A stretch of 64,000 nucleotides of DNA from the NCBI GenBank assembly GCA_022827345.1, contig JAJDTB010000007.1, positions 62,001-126,000 on the forward strand, given 5' to 3'. The stretch comes from Gemmatimonadota bacterium. GTDB taxonomy: Bacteria; Gemmatimonadota; Gemmatimonadetes; Longimicrobiales; Gaopeijiaceae. The notes beneath the pieces were generated by a model. It did not search any database and was not told the origin of the DNA. It saw only the letters and a program-made list of their open reading frames with translations. Below, piece after piece: positions 1-8,605 of the stretch. Both the position numbers and the translations under genes were made by a program. How positions within the stretch are numbered: position 1 is the first letter of the stretch; every line of letters starts with the position of its first letter.

Positions 1-235
1 GCTCGCGCCATCGCTCGGGCTGCGCCAGCCGTTCGGGCCAGATCCGAACCGCGAAGGGATCTGCGCGCGTGATATCGGAATCCATGGCCGGACTCCGGGC
101 AAGATATGCGGTTCGGAGCAGCCTGTTGGCTAGCGTGGCGGCATAGCAGTTGTCGCAACCACTAGAGACTGGTGTGCATCCTGTGACAGGATTCCAGGTG
201 GCATCGGTCCACTCGATTCCCGTGCGTGTCGACAT
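1..235 (-). CDS. Phage Gp37/Gp68 family (DUF5131) protein, truncated by the window edge
   Basis: Manual minus-strand translation from ATG at 235: [49 protein letters not shown]...; [15 protein letters not shown]6-C-x2-CYA three-Cys signature; AAGGAGG Shine-Dalgarno just upstream. Not in the ORF track. Confidence 0.85.
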   Translation of the reverse strand, partial: MSTRTGIEWTDATWNPVTGCTPVSSGCDNCYAATLANRLLRTAYLARSPAMDSDITRADPFAVRIWPERLAQPERWRE

Positions 236-248
236 TCGACCTCCTTGG

Positions 249-268
249 TATACCGAATATATACCGAA
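249..268. promoter_or_regulatory. Direct repeat TATACCGAA x2 (11-bp period) directly upstream of the DUF5131 start
   Basis: ggTATACCGAATATATACCGAACATA; minus strand reads TTCGGTATATATTCGGTATACCAAGGAGGTCGAATG. Confidence 0.45.
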
Positions 269-317
269 CATAGCTCATCCTGAGCTTCTCGGGAAGGTGG
301 ACGGCATCAGCGTCGGG

Positions 318-1259
318 TCAGGCGACCCCCGCCACCATCCTCCCCAACCGCCTCGCCACATCCCCGCTGCGCAAGTTGCTCACGTACACCTTGTCGGCAC
401 CGATCGCCCGAAGCTCCCGGACGCTGCGCAGACAGATCTCTTCCGCGCCGGCTCCTGCCGCGAACTCGCCGGTGATCTCGCGCGCCGGAACCGGAAAATA
501 CCGCCCCAGGTAGTCCAGCGTGCGGGGGTTGGCGCTGTGGTAGTGAAAGACGCCGTAGACGACCGGCAGGTCGACCCCGAGGCGGGCCAGCTCCGAACGA
601 AACCGCTCGACGGAACTCAGCGAGTGGTGCGACACGATCTGGGTCAGGACGAAGTCGGCGTTGTAGCCGTGATCGGCGACGAAGCGGGCCTGCTGCACCG
701 GATCCCGATGCGGGTTGGCCCATCCACCGAGAGGCAGTCCCGGCTGGTCGTCCCGGAGGACGCGGCGGAGATCCTTGCCGTGCGGGACGCAGCGCTCGGG
801 ACCGACGGAGTGGTCGCCGCCCACGACCGCCACCGCCGCCACCCCCAGCCCGGAGGCCCGCCGCGCGAACATGCGGCAGTACTCGACGGGGTGCTTGCAG
901 GTCAGGAACGGCACCACGGCGCCGAGGTCGGCGGTGCCGCCGAGGTTGGCCGCAAGGTGGGCCAGGCTCTCCTCTTCCCGGTCGCCCGCCGCGTCGTCGG
1001 TGAGGAGGATGAAGGTGTCCTGGCGGGCGAGGCGCTGGACCGCGTGGTGCATGTCGATCCACACGCTCATGCTGCGGGCCGGGTCCATGCCGAGGCGGGG
1101 CGGCCGCAACTCAACGGCGACCAGCGGGGCGGGCTCGCGCAGACGGCGGAGCAGGGCGCTGTGGTCGAGTGCGGGTGGAAGGGGCTTTCGCAGCGTCACC
1201 GGACCCATCCTTCGGGGTGCCCTCGGCCGGAGGCCACCGGATTCACGATACCGCTCCAC
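318..1259 (-). CDS. Methylenetetrahydrofolate reductase family protein
   Basis: ORF 313 aa; VAVELRPPR, FLTCKH, GLGVAAVAVVGGDH, HGYNADFVLTQI typical of the MTHFR TIM barrel. Confidence 0.75.
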   Translation of the reverse strand: MERYRESGGLRPRAPRRMGPVTLRKPLPPALDHSALLRRLREPAPLVAVELRPPRLGMDPARSMSVWIDMHHAVQRLARQDTFILLTDDAAGDREEESLAHLAANLGGTADLGAVVPFLTCKHPVEYCRMFARRASGLGVAAVAVVGGDHSVGPERCVPHGKDLRRVLRDDQPGLPLGGWANPHRDPVQQARFVADHGYNADFVLTQIVSHHSLSSVERFRSELARLGVDLPVVYGVFHYHSANPRTLDYLGRYFPVPAREITGEFAAGAGAEEICLRSVRELRAIGADKVYVSNLRSGDVARRLGRMVAGVA

Positions 1260-2562
1260 AGAGGTCCGCCACCGCGTCCAGCTCCAACGGAAGACCGGCG
1301 GTCAGGATCTCCGCGCCGCCCTCGGCGACCAGCACGTCGTCCTCCAGCCGGATGCCGGTCCCCTCGAGGGCGGGCACGCGCGGACAACTTCCCGGTGCGA
1401 AGTACAGGCCGGGCTCGACGGTGAACACCATGCCGGGCTCGAGCGCCACCGGGCCGGCCGCATCGCGATACGCGCCCGCGTCATGGGTATCCAGACCCAG
1501 CCAGTGCGAGGTCTGGTGGGGAAAGAAGTCGCGGTGCGTTCCGGCCTCCAACACCTCATCCGCCGGCCCGTCCACCACCCCCAACCCCACCAGCCCCTCC
1601 GCGATCGCGCGGCTGGCCGCCTCGTGCACCGCGGCCACCGTCCCCCCCGGCACGCACGCCGCCACCGCCGCCCGGTGCGCTCGCCGCACAACCTCGTAGG
1701 CGTCGCGGCGGGCCCCGTCCAGCGGCCACGACGCCGGCACGGTGCGCGTGATGTCGGCCGCGTAGCAGTCGACCTCGGCGCCCGCATCCATCAGCACCAT
1801 GTCGCGGGCCGCGATCCGGGAGCCGTTGGCCGTGTAGTGGAGCGTGCACGCGTTCGCCCCCGCGGCGACGATCGTGGCGAAGGCCGGACCGTCCGCGCCC
1901 CGGCTGCGAAACCCGCTCTCCAGCGCGGCCTCGATCTCCCACTCCCCCACCCCGCCCCGCACGCGCGGCAGCGCCTCCCGAAATGCGGCCACTGAAATCT
2001 GCGCAGACCGACGCAGCCGTGCGATCTCGGCGGCGTCCTTGCGCAACCGCATCGCGTCCAGGATCGCGCCGGGATCGACCAGGGCATGCGCCCCCGCGCC
2101 CCGCCGGGGCCGCCTGGCGCGGCCATCGCGCAGCGCCGCGGCCACCACGTCATCGCACGCCGCCGAGGCCCCCAGGCGGTAGTGGATGGTGTCGCCGCCG
2201 CGAAGGAGCGTCCGCCCTCTCTCCCCGAACTCCCGCATCGGAAAGACCGCGTCGGCTCCGCATGAGGCCTTCACCTCGCCAGGGTCCATGCGCGGCCCGG
2301 TCCAGAGTTCGAGCTTCTCGTCGCGCTCGGGCACGAAGAGGACGAAGCGGTCGGAGTCCGCGAATCCGCGCAGCACCGCAACGCATTCGGGGGCCCGCCA
2401 TCCGGTCGCGTAGAACAGCTCGGAGTCCGGCCGGTACCGGTACTCGGAATCGCCGCTCTTGTAGCGGACCGGCGCCGCGGGCAGCAGCAGCGACCCGTGC
2501 TCGAGGCGGTCGAGGATGGCGTCGCGGCGGGCCTTGAAAGGGAGCGGCGGACCCCCGGTCAC
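1243..2562 (-). CDS. pepP: Xaa-Pro aminopeptidase / aminopeptidase P (M24B)
   Basis: ORF 439 aa; LMDAGAEVDCYAADITRTVP, HQTSHWLGLDTHDAG, EPGMVFTVEPGLYF, EGTGIRLEDDVLV metal-ligand motifs. Confidence 0.9.
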   Translation of the reverse strand: MTGGPPLPFKARRDAILDRLEHGSLLLPAAPVRYKSGDSEYRYRPDSELFYATGWRAPECVAVLRGFADSDRFVLFVPERDEKLELWTGPRMDPGEVKASCGADAVFPMREFGERGRTLLRGGDTIHYRLGASAACDDVVAAALRDGRARRPRRGAGAHALVDPGAILDAMRLRKDAAEIARLRRSAQISVAAFREALPRVRGGVGEWEIEAALESGFRSRGADGPAFATIVAAGANACTLHYTANGSRIAARDMVLMDAGAEVDCYAADITRTVPASWPLDGARRDAYEVVRRAHRAAVAACVPGGTVAAVHEAASRAIAEGLVGLGVVDGPADEVLEAGTHRDFFPHQTSHWLGLDTHDAGAYRDAAGPVALEPGMVFTVEPGLYFAPGSCPRVPALEGTGIRLEDDVLVAEGGAEILTAGLPLELDAVADLCGAVS

Positions 2563-4715
2563 CGGCGGGCCGAACCGGTGCCGGCGCGTCGCGCGGGAGG
2601 CTCCTGGATCAGGTAGTGCTCGAACCAGCTGCTAAGGCGCTCCAGGCGGTCGACCAGCAGCCACGGCTCGCCGGTGCGCGAAAGCCCGTGCGACGACCGC
2701 GGGTAGCGCACCAGCTCCACCGGCACGCCCAGCTTCATCAGGGACATGAACCACTGCTCGCCGTCGCCGATCGGCGTGCGGTAGTCCTGCTCGCTGTGGA
2801 TGATGAGCGTCGGCGCGGTGACGTTCTCCACGTACGAAATGGGGGACAGGCGGCGGTACAGGTCCCGCTGCTCCCAGGGCGTCCCGTAGAACTCGTACTC
2901 GGTGAGGCCCTGCGCATCGGACATCCCCCACCAGCTCTCCCAGTTGGTGATCGAGCGCGACGTGACCGCGGCCTGAAAGCGATCCGGGCGGGTCGCGGTG
3001 AGCCAGTTGGTCATGAAACCGCCGTAGCTGCCGCCCGAGACGCCCAGGCGGGCCGGATCGATCTCGGGGTAGGCCGCGAGCGCGGCGTCCACCCCGGCCA
3101 GGTAGTCCTCCCGGTCGACGATCCCCCACTCGCCGCGGGTGGCGTACTGGAAGTCGTGTCCATAGGCCGACGAGCCCCGCGGATTCGTGTAGAGGACGAA
3201 GAATCCGGCGGCGGACAGCACGTGGAAGGTCGGGAAGAAGGTGTTGCCGTAGGCGGAGTGCGGCCCGCCGTGGATCTTCAGCACCATCGGGTACGACCCG
3301 CCCGCCCGGAAGCCCACCGGCGGGACCACCCAGCCTTCGACCTCGGTGCCGTCCTCGGCAGTCCAGGCAAGCCGCTCCGATGGCATGAGCGTCACCCCGG
3401 AGAGCCATTCGTCGTTGAAGCCGGTGGCCTTCTGCTCGGTGGCGCCGTCCGTGGATCCCACGTACAGCTCGGGCGGCGTGACCGGGTCGGTGGCGGTGAA
3501 GGCCATGACCCCCCCCGCCGGCGAGAAGGAGAAGGACGACAGCCGGCGCGCCCCGCGCGTGACCTGCTCGACGGGCTGGCCGGGCGCGACCCGGAAGAGA
3601 TGGCTGTCCCCCCCGATCCCGGCGGCAAAGAGTACCGCTGTGCCGTCCGCCGTCCATATCGCGGAGCCCGGACGGAGGTCCCAGTCGGCTGTCAGGTTGC
3701 GGGGCTGGCCGCGGAAATGCCCGTCGGGCCCGATTTCGACCACGAGCAGGTCGGTCTGGCTCCCCCTTTCCGGCGTGGAAAGAAATGCGATGCTGCTGCC
3801 GTCCGGAGAAACCGCCGGCGCGCTCTCGGTCCCCGGATTCGAAGTCAGCCTGCGGACGGTACCCCCCCGAGGGTCCACAGCCCAGATATCGCCCGAATTC
3901 TCGGCGTTGAGCTCATCGTCCTGGCGCTCGTCGCCGGTGAAAAAGATGATCCGACCGTTCACGGCCCACACCGGGTTGCCGACATCGAAGCTCACCCGCG
4001 TCAGCTCCGTCGGAGTCCCGCCGCCCGCGTCGACCACCCAGAGCTGCCGCTTTTCCCTCGACAGGTAGTGCGGCTGGAAGGCGAGTTGGCCGTCGCGCTT
4101 GTAGCGGATCGAGGTGATGACCCGGCCGTCGAAGCGCTCGGCGTCCAGCGTGCGGGTGACGGCGTCGGGCGCGATCCATCCCCTGCGGGCCTCCGGCCCC
4201 TGGCCATCTTCGCCTGCCTGGTCGTCGGGGCGGTCGGGTGCCTTCACGAAGGCGATCCGCGACCCGTCCGGCGACCAGACCGGCGGCGCGTCGACGCCCT
4301 CGATGTGGAAGGCCTCGCCCCCCGGGCCGTCCACGCGCAGGAACCACACCGGGTTGGGGTCGTCGCCCCTGCGCGACGAGAAGGCGAGGAGGGAGCCGTC
4401 CGGAGACCAGCGCGGCCCGCTGGAGTCCTCGTTGGGGCTGGTGACGCGGAAGGCGTCGCCGTAGGGGCGGCCGTCGGCGAGCGGCTGCAGCCACACTTCG
4501 CGGTGGCGCCGGTTCTCCTCCTCGACGACGGTCGTGACGGTGAACGCCACGTAGTCGCCCGCCGGAGAGACGGCGACCTCGCCGACCCCGACCAGCTCGT
4601 AATAGAGTTCGGGTGCGTAGCCCCGGTTCTGCCCCGCAAGGCTGCCGCAGGGCATGAAGATGACGGCCGCTGCGCAGGCGGCAGCGAGCAACAGACGAGA
4701 CGGTCGACCAATCAT
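2559..4715 (-). CDS. S9 family peptidase (prolyl oligopeptidase/dipeptidyl peptidase, WD40-like N-terminus)
   Basis: Catalytic GGSYGGFMTNW, D and SHG motifs; signal peptide MIGRPSRLLLAAACAAAVIFMPCGSLAGQ from in-frame ATG at 4715. Confidence 0.88.
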   Translation of the reverse strand: MIGRPSRLLLAAACAAAVIFMPCGSLAGQNRGYAPELYYELVGVGEVAVSPAGDYVAFTVTTVVEEENRRHREVWLQPLADGRPYGDAFRVTSPNEDSSGPRWSPDGSLLAFSSRRGDDPNPVWFLRVDGPGGEAFHIEGVDAPPVWSPDGSRIAFVKAPDRPDDQAGEDGQGPEARRGWIAPDAVTRTLDAERFDGRVITSIRYKRDGQLAFQPHYLSREKRQLWVVDAGGGTPTELTRVSFDVGNPVWAVNGRIIFFTGDERQDDELNAENSGDIWAVDPRGGTVRRLTSNPGTESAPAVSPDGSSIAFLSTPERGSQTDLLVVEIGPDGHFRGQPRNLTADWDLRPGSAIWTADGTAVLFAAGIGGDSHLFRVAPGQPVEQVTRGARRLSSFSFSPAGGVMAFTATDPVTPPELYVGSTDGATEQKATGFNDEWLSGVTLMPSERLAWTAEDGTEVEGWVVPPVGFRAGGSYPMVLKIHGGPHSAYGNTFFPTFHVLSAAGFFVLYTNPRGSSAYGHDFQYATRGEWGIVDREDYLAGVDAALAAYPEIDPARLGVSGGSYGGFMTNWLTATRPDRFQAAVTSRSITNWESWWGMSDAQGLTEYEFYGTPWEQRDLYRRLSPISYVENVTAPTLIIHSEQDYRTPIGDGEQWFMSLMKLGVPVELVRYPRSSHGLSRTGEPWLLVDRLERLSSWFEHYLIQEPPARRAGTGSARR

Positions 4716-4917
4716 GCTGACCTCGAGTCGGGTTTCCGCCGGATGTTTACGAAGGAAGGCCAAGGTAGGCGGCTGGCCCATTCGGCTCAAGTCGGGGACG
4801 CTGCCGGCGTCGGCGCCTCCTGCCCTGCAATACCCCATCCGACGCGCTTCCGTGTCGCACTGTTGGACCTGCGTGTTACCTTGCAGGACTGCGAGAACCA
4901 GCAGCTGGAGGTGTACG

Positions 4918-6729
4918 GTGCGGCGCTCCGCGAAGCCCGCGGTGATGTTTCTGTCGGTCGGCCTGTTCGTGACGGGCGGAGCCCCCTTCGACGCGCACGG
5001 CCAGGTCGTGCGCGGCCGGCTGGTGGACAGCGACGGCGAGACCGGCATCGGCGGCGCCATGGTGAGCCTGGAAGACGAGCGGCAACAGGAGATGGAGCGC
5101 TCACTCACCCGCCCAAGCGGGCTCTACCAACTGGCTGCTACGGCGGCAGGCCGCTATCGGATCCGGGCCGACCGGATCGGTTACGCAACGACCTTCTCCG
5201 ACTTCTTCGACCTGTCCGCCGCCGACACCCTGACGGTCGACATCGTCGCGCGGATCGAGGCGGTTTCCCTGGCCGGGATCGAGGCCGAGGCCGAGTCGCG
5301 CTGCCGGGTGCGGCCCGAGGAGGGGCTCACGGTCACGCGGGTGTGGGACGAGGCCCGCAAGGCGCTGGAAGCGGCCGCCTGGACGCAGGAGCGCGGCTAC
5401 TACCAGTACGAGATGCAGCGGGTCAACCGCCTCATGGACCGGGACAACCGAAGGGTCATCTCCGAGGACCGGAGCTTTGAAAGCGGCTATCGGCAGACAC
5501 CGTACGTATCCCGGCCCGCCGAGGAGCTCATGGAGGAGGGGTTCGCCCGCCTCAGACCCAACGAGTCGGTCTACTGGGCGCCGGACGCCGCTGTCCTCCT
5601 TTCCGATCCGTTCCTCGACACGCATTGCTTGCGCCTGCACCGTGATGAGCGCAGGGCGCCGGGATTGCTCGGACTGGCCTTCCAACCCGTGCCCGGCCGC
5701 CGTCTCCCCGACATCTCGGGTACGCTGTGGCTGAACCCGGGCACCTCCCAGCTCAGATGGCTGGATTTCAGCTACGAAAACCTCAACCTGCCGGACGCCG
5801 TGCAGTCGGCCGCGATCGGCGGCAGGGTAGAGTTCCAGGCGCTTCCCAACGGCACCTGGATCGTCGATTCGTGGCGGATTCGCATGCCCCACACCAGGGT
5901 CTCCACCAACCCGCTCACGTCGCGGGTCCAATCGGTCCTCGAGGGGCTCTCCGTGCAGGGCGGCGACGTGCTGCGAGTGCATGGAAACGAGGGAACGGTC
6001 ATGGAGGCGGATCTGGGGGGCCGCATTGCCGGGGTAGTGTTCGACAGTCTCCGGGCCGGTCTGCGGGGTGCCCGCGTGTTCGTCGAGGGGACCGGCGTCG
6101 AGGTGGCGACGGACCGGAACGGCCGGTTCGAGCTCAACCGTCTCGAGCCCGGGGTCTACACCGTGAACTACTCGCACCCGTATCTGGAGCGGTATTCGTA
6201 TGTGCCCGAGCCGTTCGAAGTAGAGGTTCCCGAGGGCGCGCAGGTCCCGTCCCAGATCAACTTCGCGGCGCCCACCATCAGCCGCATTCTCGGTAATCTC
6301 TGCCGCGACGAGGAGCGCCCCGACGACACCGCCAACCTCCCGGGCGGCGGCGCTCTGCGAAACGACGGGATCCTGGTCGGGCAGGTCATCGGTCCCACCG
6401 GCGCACCGCTGCCGGGGGTCATCGTCCGCATTCTCTCTCGGGACTTCGACATCAGCCAGGACGTCACCACGGTTGTGAACACGGCCCTGCGGGCTGGCCG
6501 CAGCGGGGTCGCGGTCACGACCAACGAAACGGGATACTACCGGGCATGCTGGGTTCCCGTCGACACCTACCTGGACGTCTCGGTCATGGAACCGGGAGAG
6601 GATCTCGATCCGAACCAGCTGCAGGTGGGCTACACGCTCTCGGATCTGATCAAGATGCGCGAGGAGACGGTCATCATCCCGGCCGACGTGCCATTCGAGA
6701 CGCTGAATCTGCGGGTTGAGTCCAATTAG
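4918..6729 (+). CDS. Carboxypeptidase regulatory-like domain protein (paralog 1 of a tandem pair)
   Basis: GTG start with GGAGG SD gives MRRSAKPAVMFLSVGLFVTGGAPFDAHGQ signal peptide; VVRGRLVDSDGETGIGGAMVSL...GLYQL...YRIRADRIGY; second regulatory-like domain near the C-terminus. Confidence 0.75.
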   Translation: MRRSAKPAVMFLSVGLFVTGGAPFDAHGQVVRGRLVDSDGETGIGGAMVSLEDERQQEMERSLTRPSGLYQLAATAAGRYRIRADRIGYATTFSDFFDLSAADTLTVDIVARIEAVSLAGIEAEAESRCRVRPEEGLTVTRVWDEARKALEAAAWTQERGYYQYEMQRVNRLMDRDNRRVISEDRSFESGYRQTPYVSRPAEELMEEGFARLRPNESVYWAPDAAVLLSDPFLDTHCLRLHRDERRAPGLLGLAFQPVPGRRLPDISGTLWLNPGTSQLRWLDFSYENLNLPDAVQSAAIGGRVEFQALPNGTWIVDSWRIRMPHTRVSTNPLTSRVQSVLEGLSVQGGDVLRVHGNEGTVMEADLGGRIAGVVFDSLRAGLRGARVFVEGTGVEVATDRNGRFELNRLEPGVYTVNYSHPYLERYSYVPEPFEVEVPEGAQVPSQINFAAPTISRILGNLCRDEERPDDTANLPGGGALRNDGILVGQVIGPTGAPLPGVIVRILSRDFDISQDVTTVVNTALRAGRSGVAVTTNETGYYRACWVPVDTYLDVSVMEPGEDLDPNQLQVGYTLSDLIKMREETVIIPADVPFETLNLRVESN

Positions 6730-8530
6730 CCGGATCCGGTGGCTGTCCCCTGGCCTGCTCGTCATGGGTGTACTTGCCCCGGTCGTCCCGGTCGCGAGCG
6801 GCCAGGTGGTGCGCGGAAGACTCCTGGACAGCGACGGCGCCACGGGCATCGGCGGCGCGATGATCAGCCTGTTGGACCAGGGGGACCAGGAATTCGGGCG
6901 TTCCCTGACCCGCAACACCGGACTGTACCAGGTCGCCACGTCCACCCCGGGGCGATACCGGATCAGGGCGGACCGGATCGGCTACGCGACGACCTTCTCC
7001 GACTATTTCGACCTCGCCGCCGCCGACACGCTGCTGGTCGACATCGCCGCGCGCATCGAGGCGGTTTCGCTGGCCGGGATCGAGGCCGAAGCGGAGACGC
7101 GGTGCCGGGTGCGTCCCGGAGAAGGGCTCACGGTGACCCGGGTCTGGGACGAGGCACGCAAAGCGCTGGAGGCAGCGGCCTGGACCCAGGAACGGGGCTA
7201 CTACCAGTACGAGATGCAGCGTGTCACCCGCCTGATGGATCGAGACAACCGGAGGGTTATCTCGGAAGATCGAAGCTACGATCGCGGCTACCGACAGACC
7301 CCGTACGTTTCCCGCCCCGCCGACAAGTTGATGGAAGAGGGATTCGCCCGCCTGACCGCGACAGAATCGGTCTACTGGGCTCCCGACGCCGCCGTCCTGC
7401 TCTCGGATCCCTTCCTTGACACCCACTGCTTTCGTCTGCGGCGCGACGAGCGCGGGGCCCCGGGGCTGCTCGGCCTCGCTTTCCGGCCCGTCCCCGGCCG
7501 TCGCATCCCCGACATCTCGGGCACATTGTGGATTGATCCCGGCACCTCGGAACTCAAGTGGCTTGACTTCAGTTACGAGAACCTCGACCTCCCCGACGCC
7601 CTGCAGTCGGCCGCGATCGGCGGGAGGGTGGAGTTTCAGGCGCTTCCCAACGGCACCTGGATCGTAGACTCCTGGCGGATCCGAATGCCGCGCGTCCGGG
7701 TGGCCACCAACCCGCTTACTTCGCGGGTCGAGACGATCCTCGAGAACCTCGCCGTTCAGGGCGGCGACGTGCTGCGGGTGCACGGCAACGACGGAACCGT
7801 CATGGAAGCGGACCTGGGGGGCCGGATCTCCGGCGTCGTCTTCGACAGTGTCCGGTCCGGCCTGAGTGGCGCGCGCGTGTTTGTCGAGGGGACGGACGTC
7901 GAAGTCATGACGGACGGCAGCGGCCGGTTCGAACTGAACCGACTCGAGCCCGGCATCTACTCCGTGAACTACTCGCACCCGTATCTGGAGCGTTACGCCT
8001 TCGCTGCCGAGCCCTTCGAGGTGGAGGTCCGGGAGGGGGTGGAGACGCCGTCACAGATCAACTTCGCGGCGCCCACCGTCAGCCGCATTCTCGATAACCT
8101 GTGCCGCGACGAAGAGCGCCCCGACGACACGGCCAATATCCCGAGGGGCGGGGTCGTGCGATATGACGGCGTACTGGCGGGGCATGTCACCGATGCCGCC
8201 GGGGCCCCGATGCCCGGGGTCGTCGTTCGGGTTCTCTCGCGCGGCTACGATATCAACCAGGACTCCGAGACCGGGGCAATCATCTCCTTGCGCGAGCTGC
8301 GCGGCGGCATGGCGGTCACAACCAACGCGTCGGGACAGTACCGGGTGTGCTGGGTCCCGGTCGACACCTGGCTTGACGTGTCGGTCATGCTGCCCGAGGA
8401 AAACCTCGATCTGGGCCAACTGAAGGAGACCAACACGCTTTCAGATCTTGTCCAGTTGCAGGAGGAGACTGTGATCATCCCGGCCGACGTGCCATTCGAG
8501 ACGCTGAATCTGCGGGTTGAGTCCAACTAG
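6716..8530 (+). CDS. Carboxypeptidase regulatory-like domain protein (paralog 2 of a tandem pair)
   Basis: TTG start overlapping the end of paralog 1; collinear and highly similar to paralog 1 along its length. Confidence 0.75.
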   Translation: MSPISRIRWLSPGLLVMGVLAPVVPVASGQVVRGRLLDSDGATGIGGAMISLLDQGDQEFGRSLTRNTGLYQVATSTPGRYRIRADRIGYATTFSDYFDLAAADTLLVDIAARIEAVSLAGIEAEAETRCRVRPGEGLTVTRVWDEARKALEAAAWTQERGYYQYEMQRVTRLMDRDNRRVISEDRSYDRGYRQTPYVSRPADKLMEEGFARLTATESVYWAPDAAVLLSDPFLDTHCFRLRRDERGAPGLLGLAFRPVPGRRIPDISGTLWIDPGTSELKWLDFSYENLDLPDALQSAAIGGRVEFQALPNGTWIVDSWRIRMPRVRVATNPLTSRVETILENLAVQGGDVLRVHGNDGTVMEADLGGRISGVVFDSVRSGLSGARVFVEGTDVEVMTDGSGRFELNRLEPGIYSVNYSHPYLERYAFAAEPFEVEVREGVETPSQINFAAPTVSRILDNLCRDEERPDDTANIPRGGVVRYDGVLAGHVTDAAGAPMPGVVVRVLSRGYDINQDSETGAIISLRELRGGMAVTTNASGQYRVCWVPVDTWLDVSVMLPEENLDLGQLKETNTLSDLVQLQEETVIIPADVPFETLNLRVESN

Positions 8531-8533
8531 CCC

Positions 8534-8562
8534 GACCCGGTAGCTTCCCCGGTGCCCGGGTC
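8534..8562 (+). other. Stem-loop between paralog 2 and the TonB receptor
   Basis: GACCCGG-N15-CCGGGTC inverted repeat in the intergenic gap. Confidence 0.3.
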
Positions 8563-8605
8563 ACGCCCGCCTCGCACAGATACCCTTCCAGAACAGGAGC
8601 CAGTG

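Noticed and set aside
2616-5480. 954-aa + strand ORF
   Set aside because: Antisense to the S9 peptidase; low-complexity composition and no motif.
5101-6945. 614-aa minus ORF opposite the first regulatory-like paralog
   Set aside because: Antisense artefact; the similar ORF at 6674..7978 exists only because the sense genes are paralogous.
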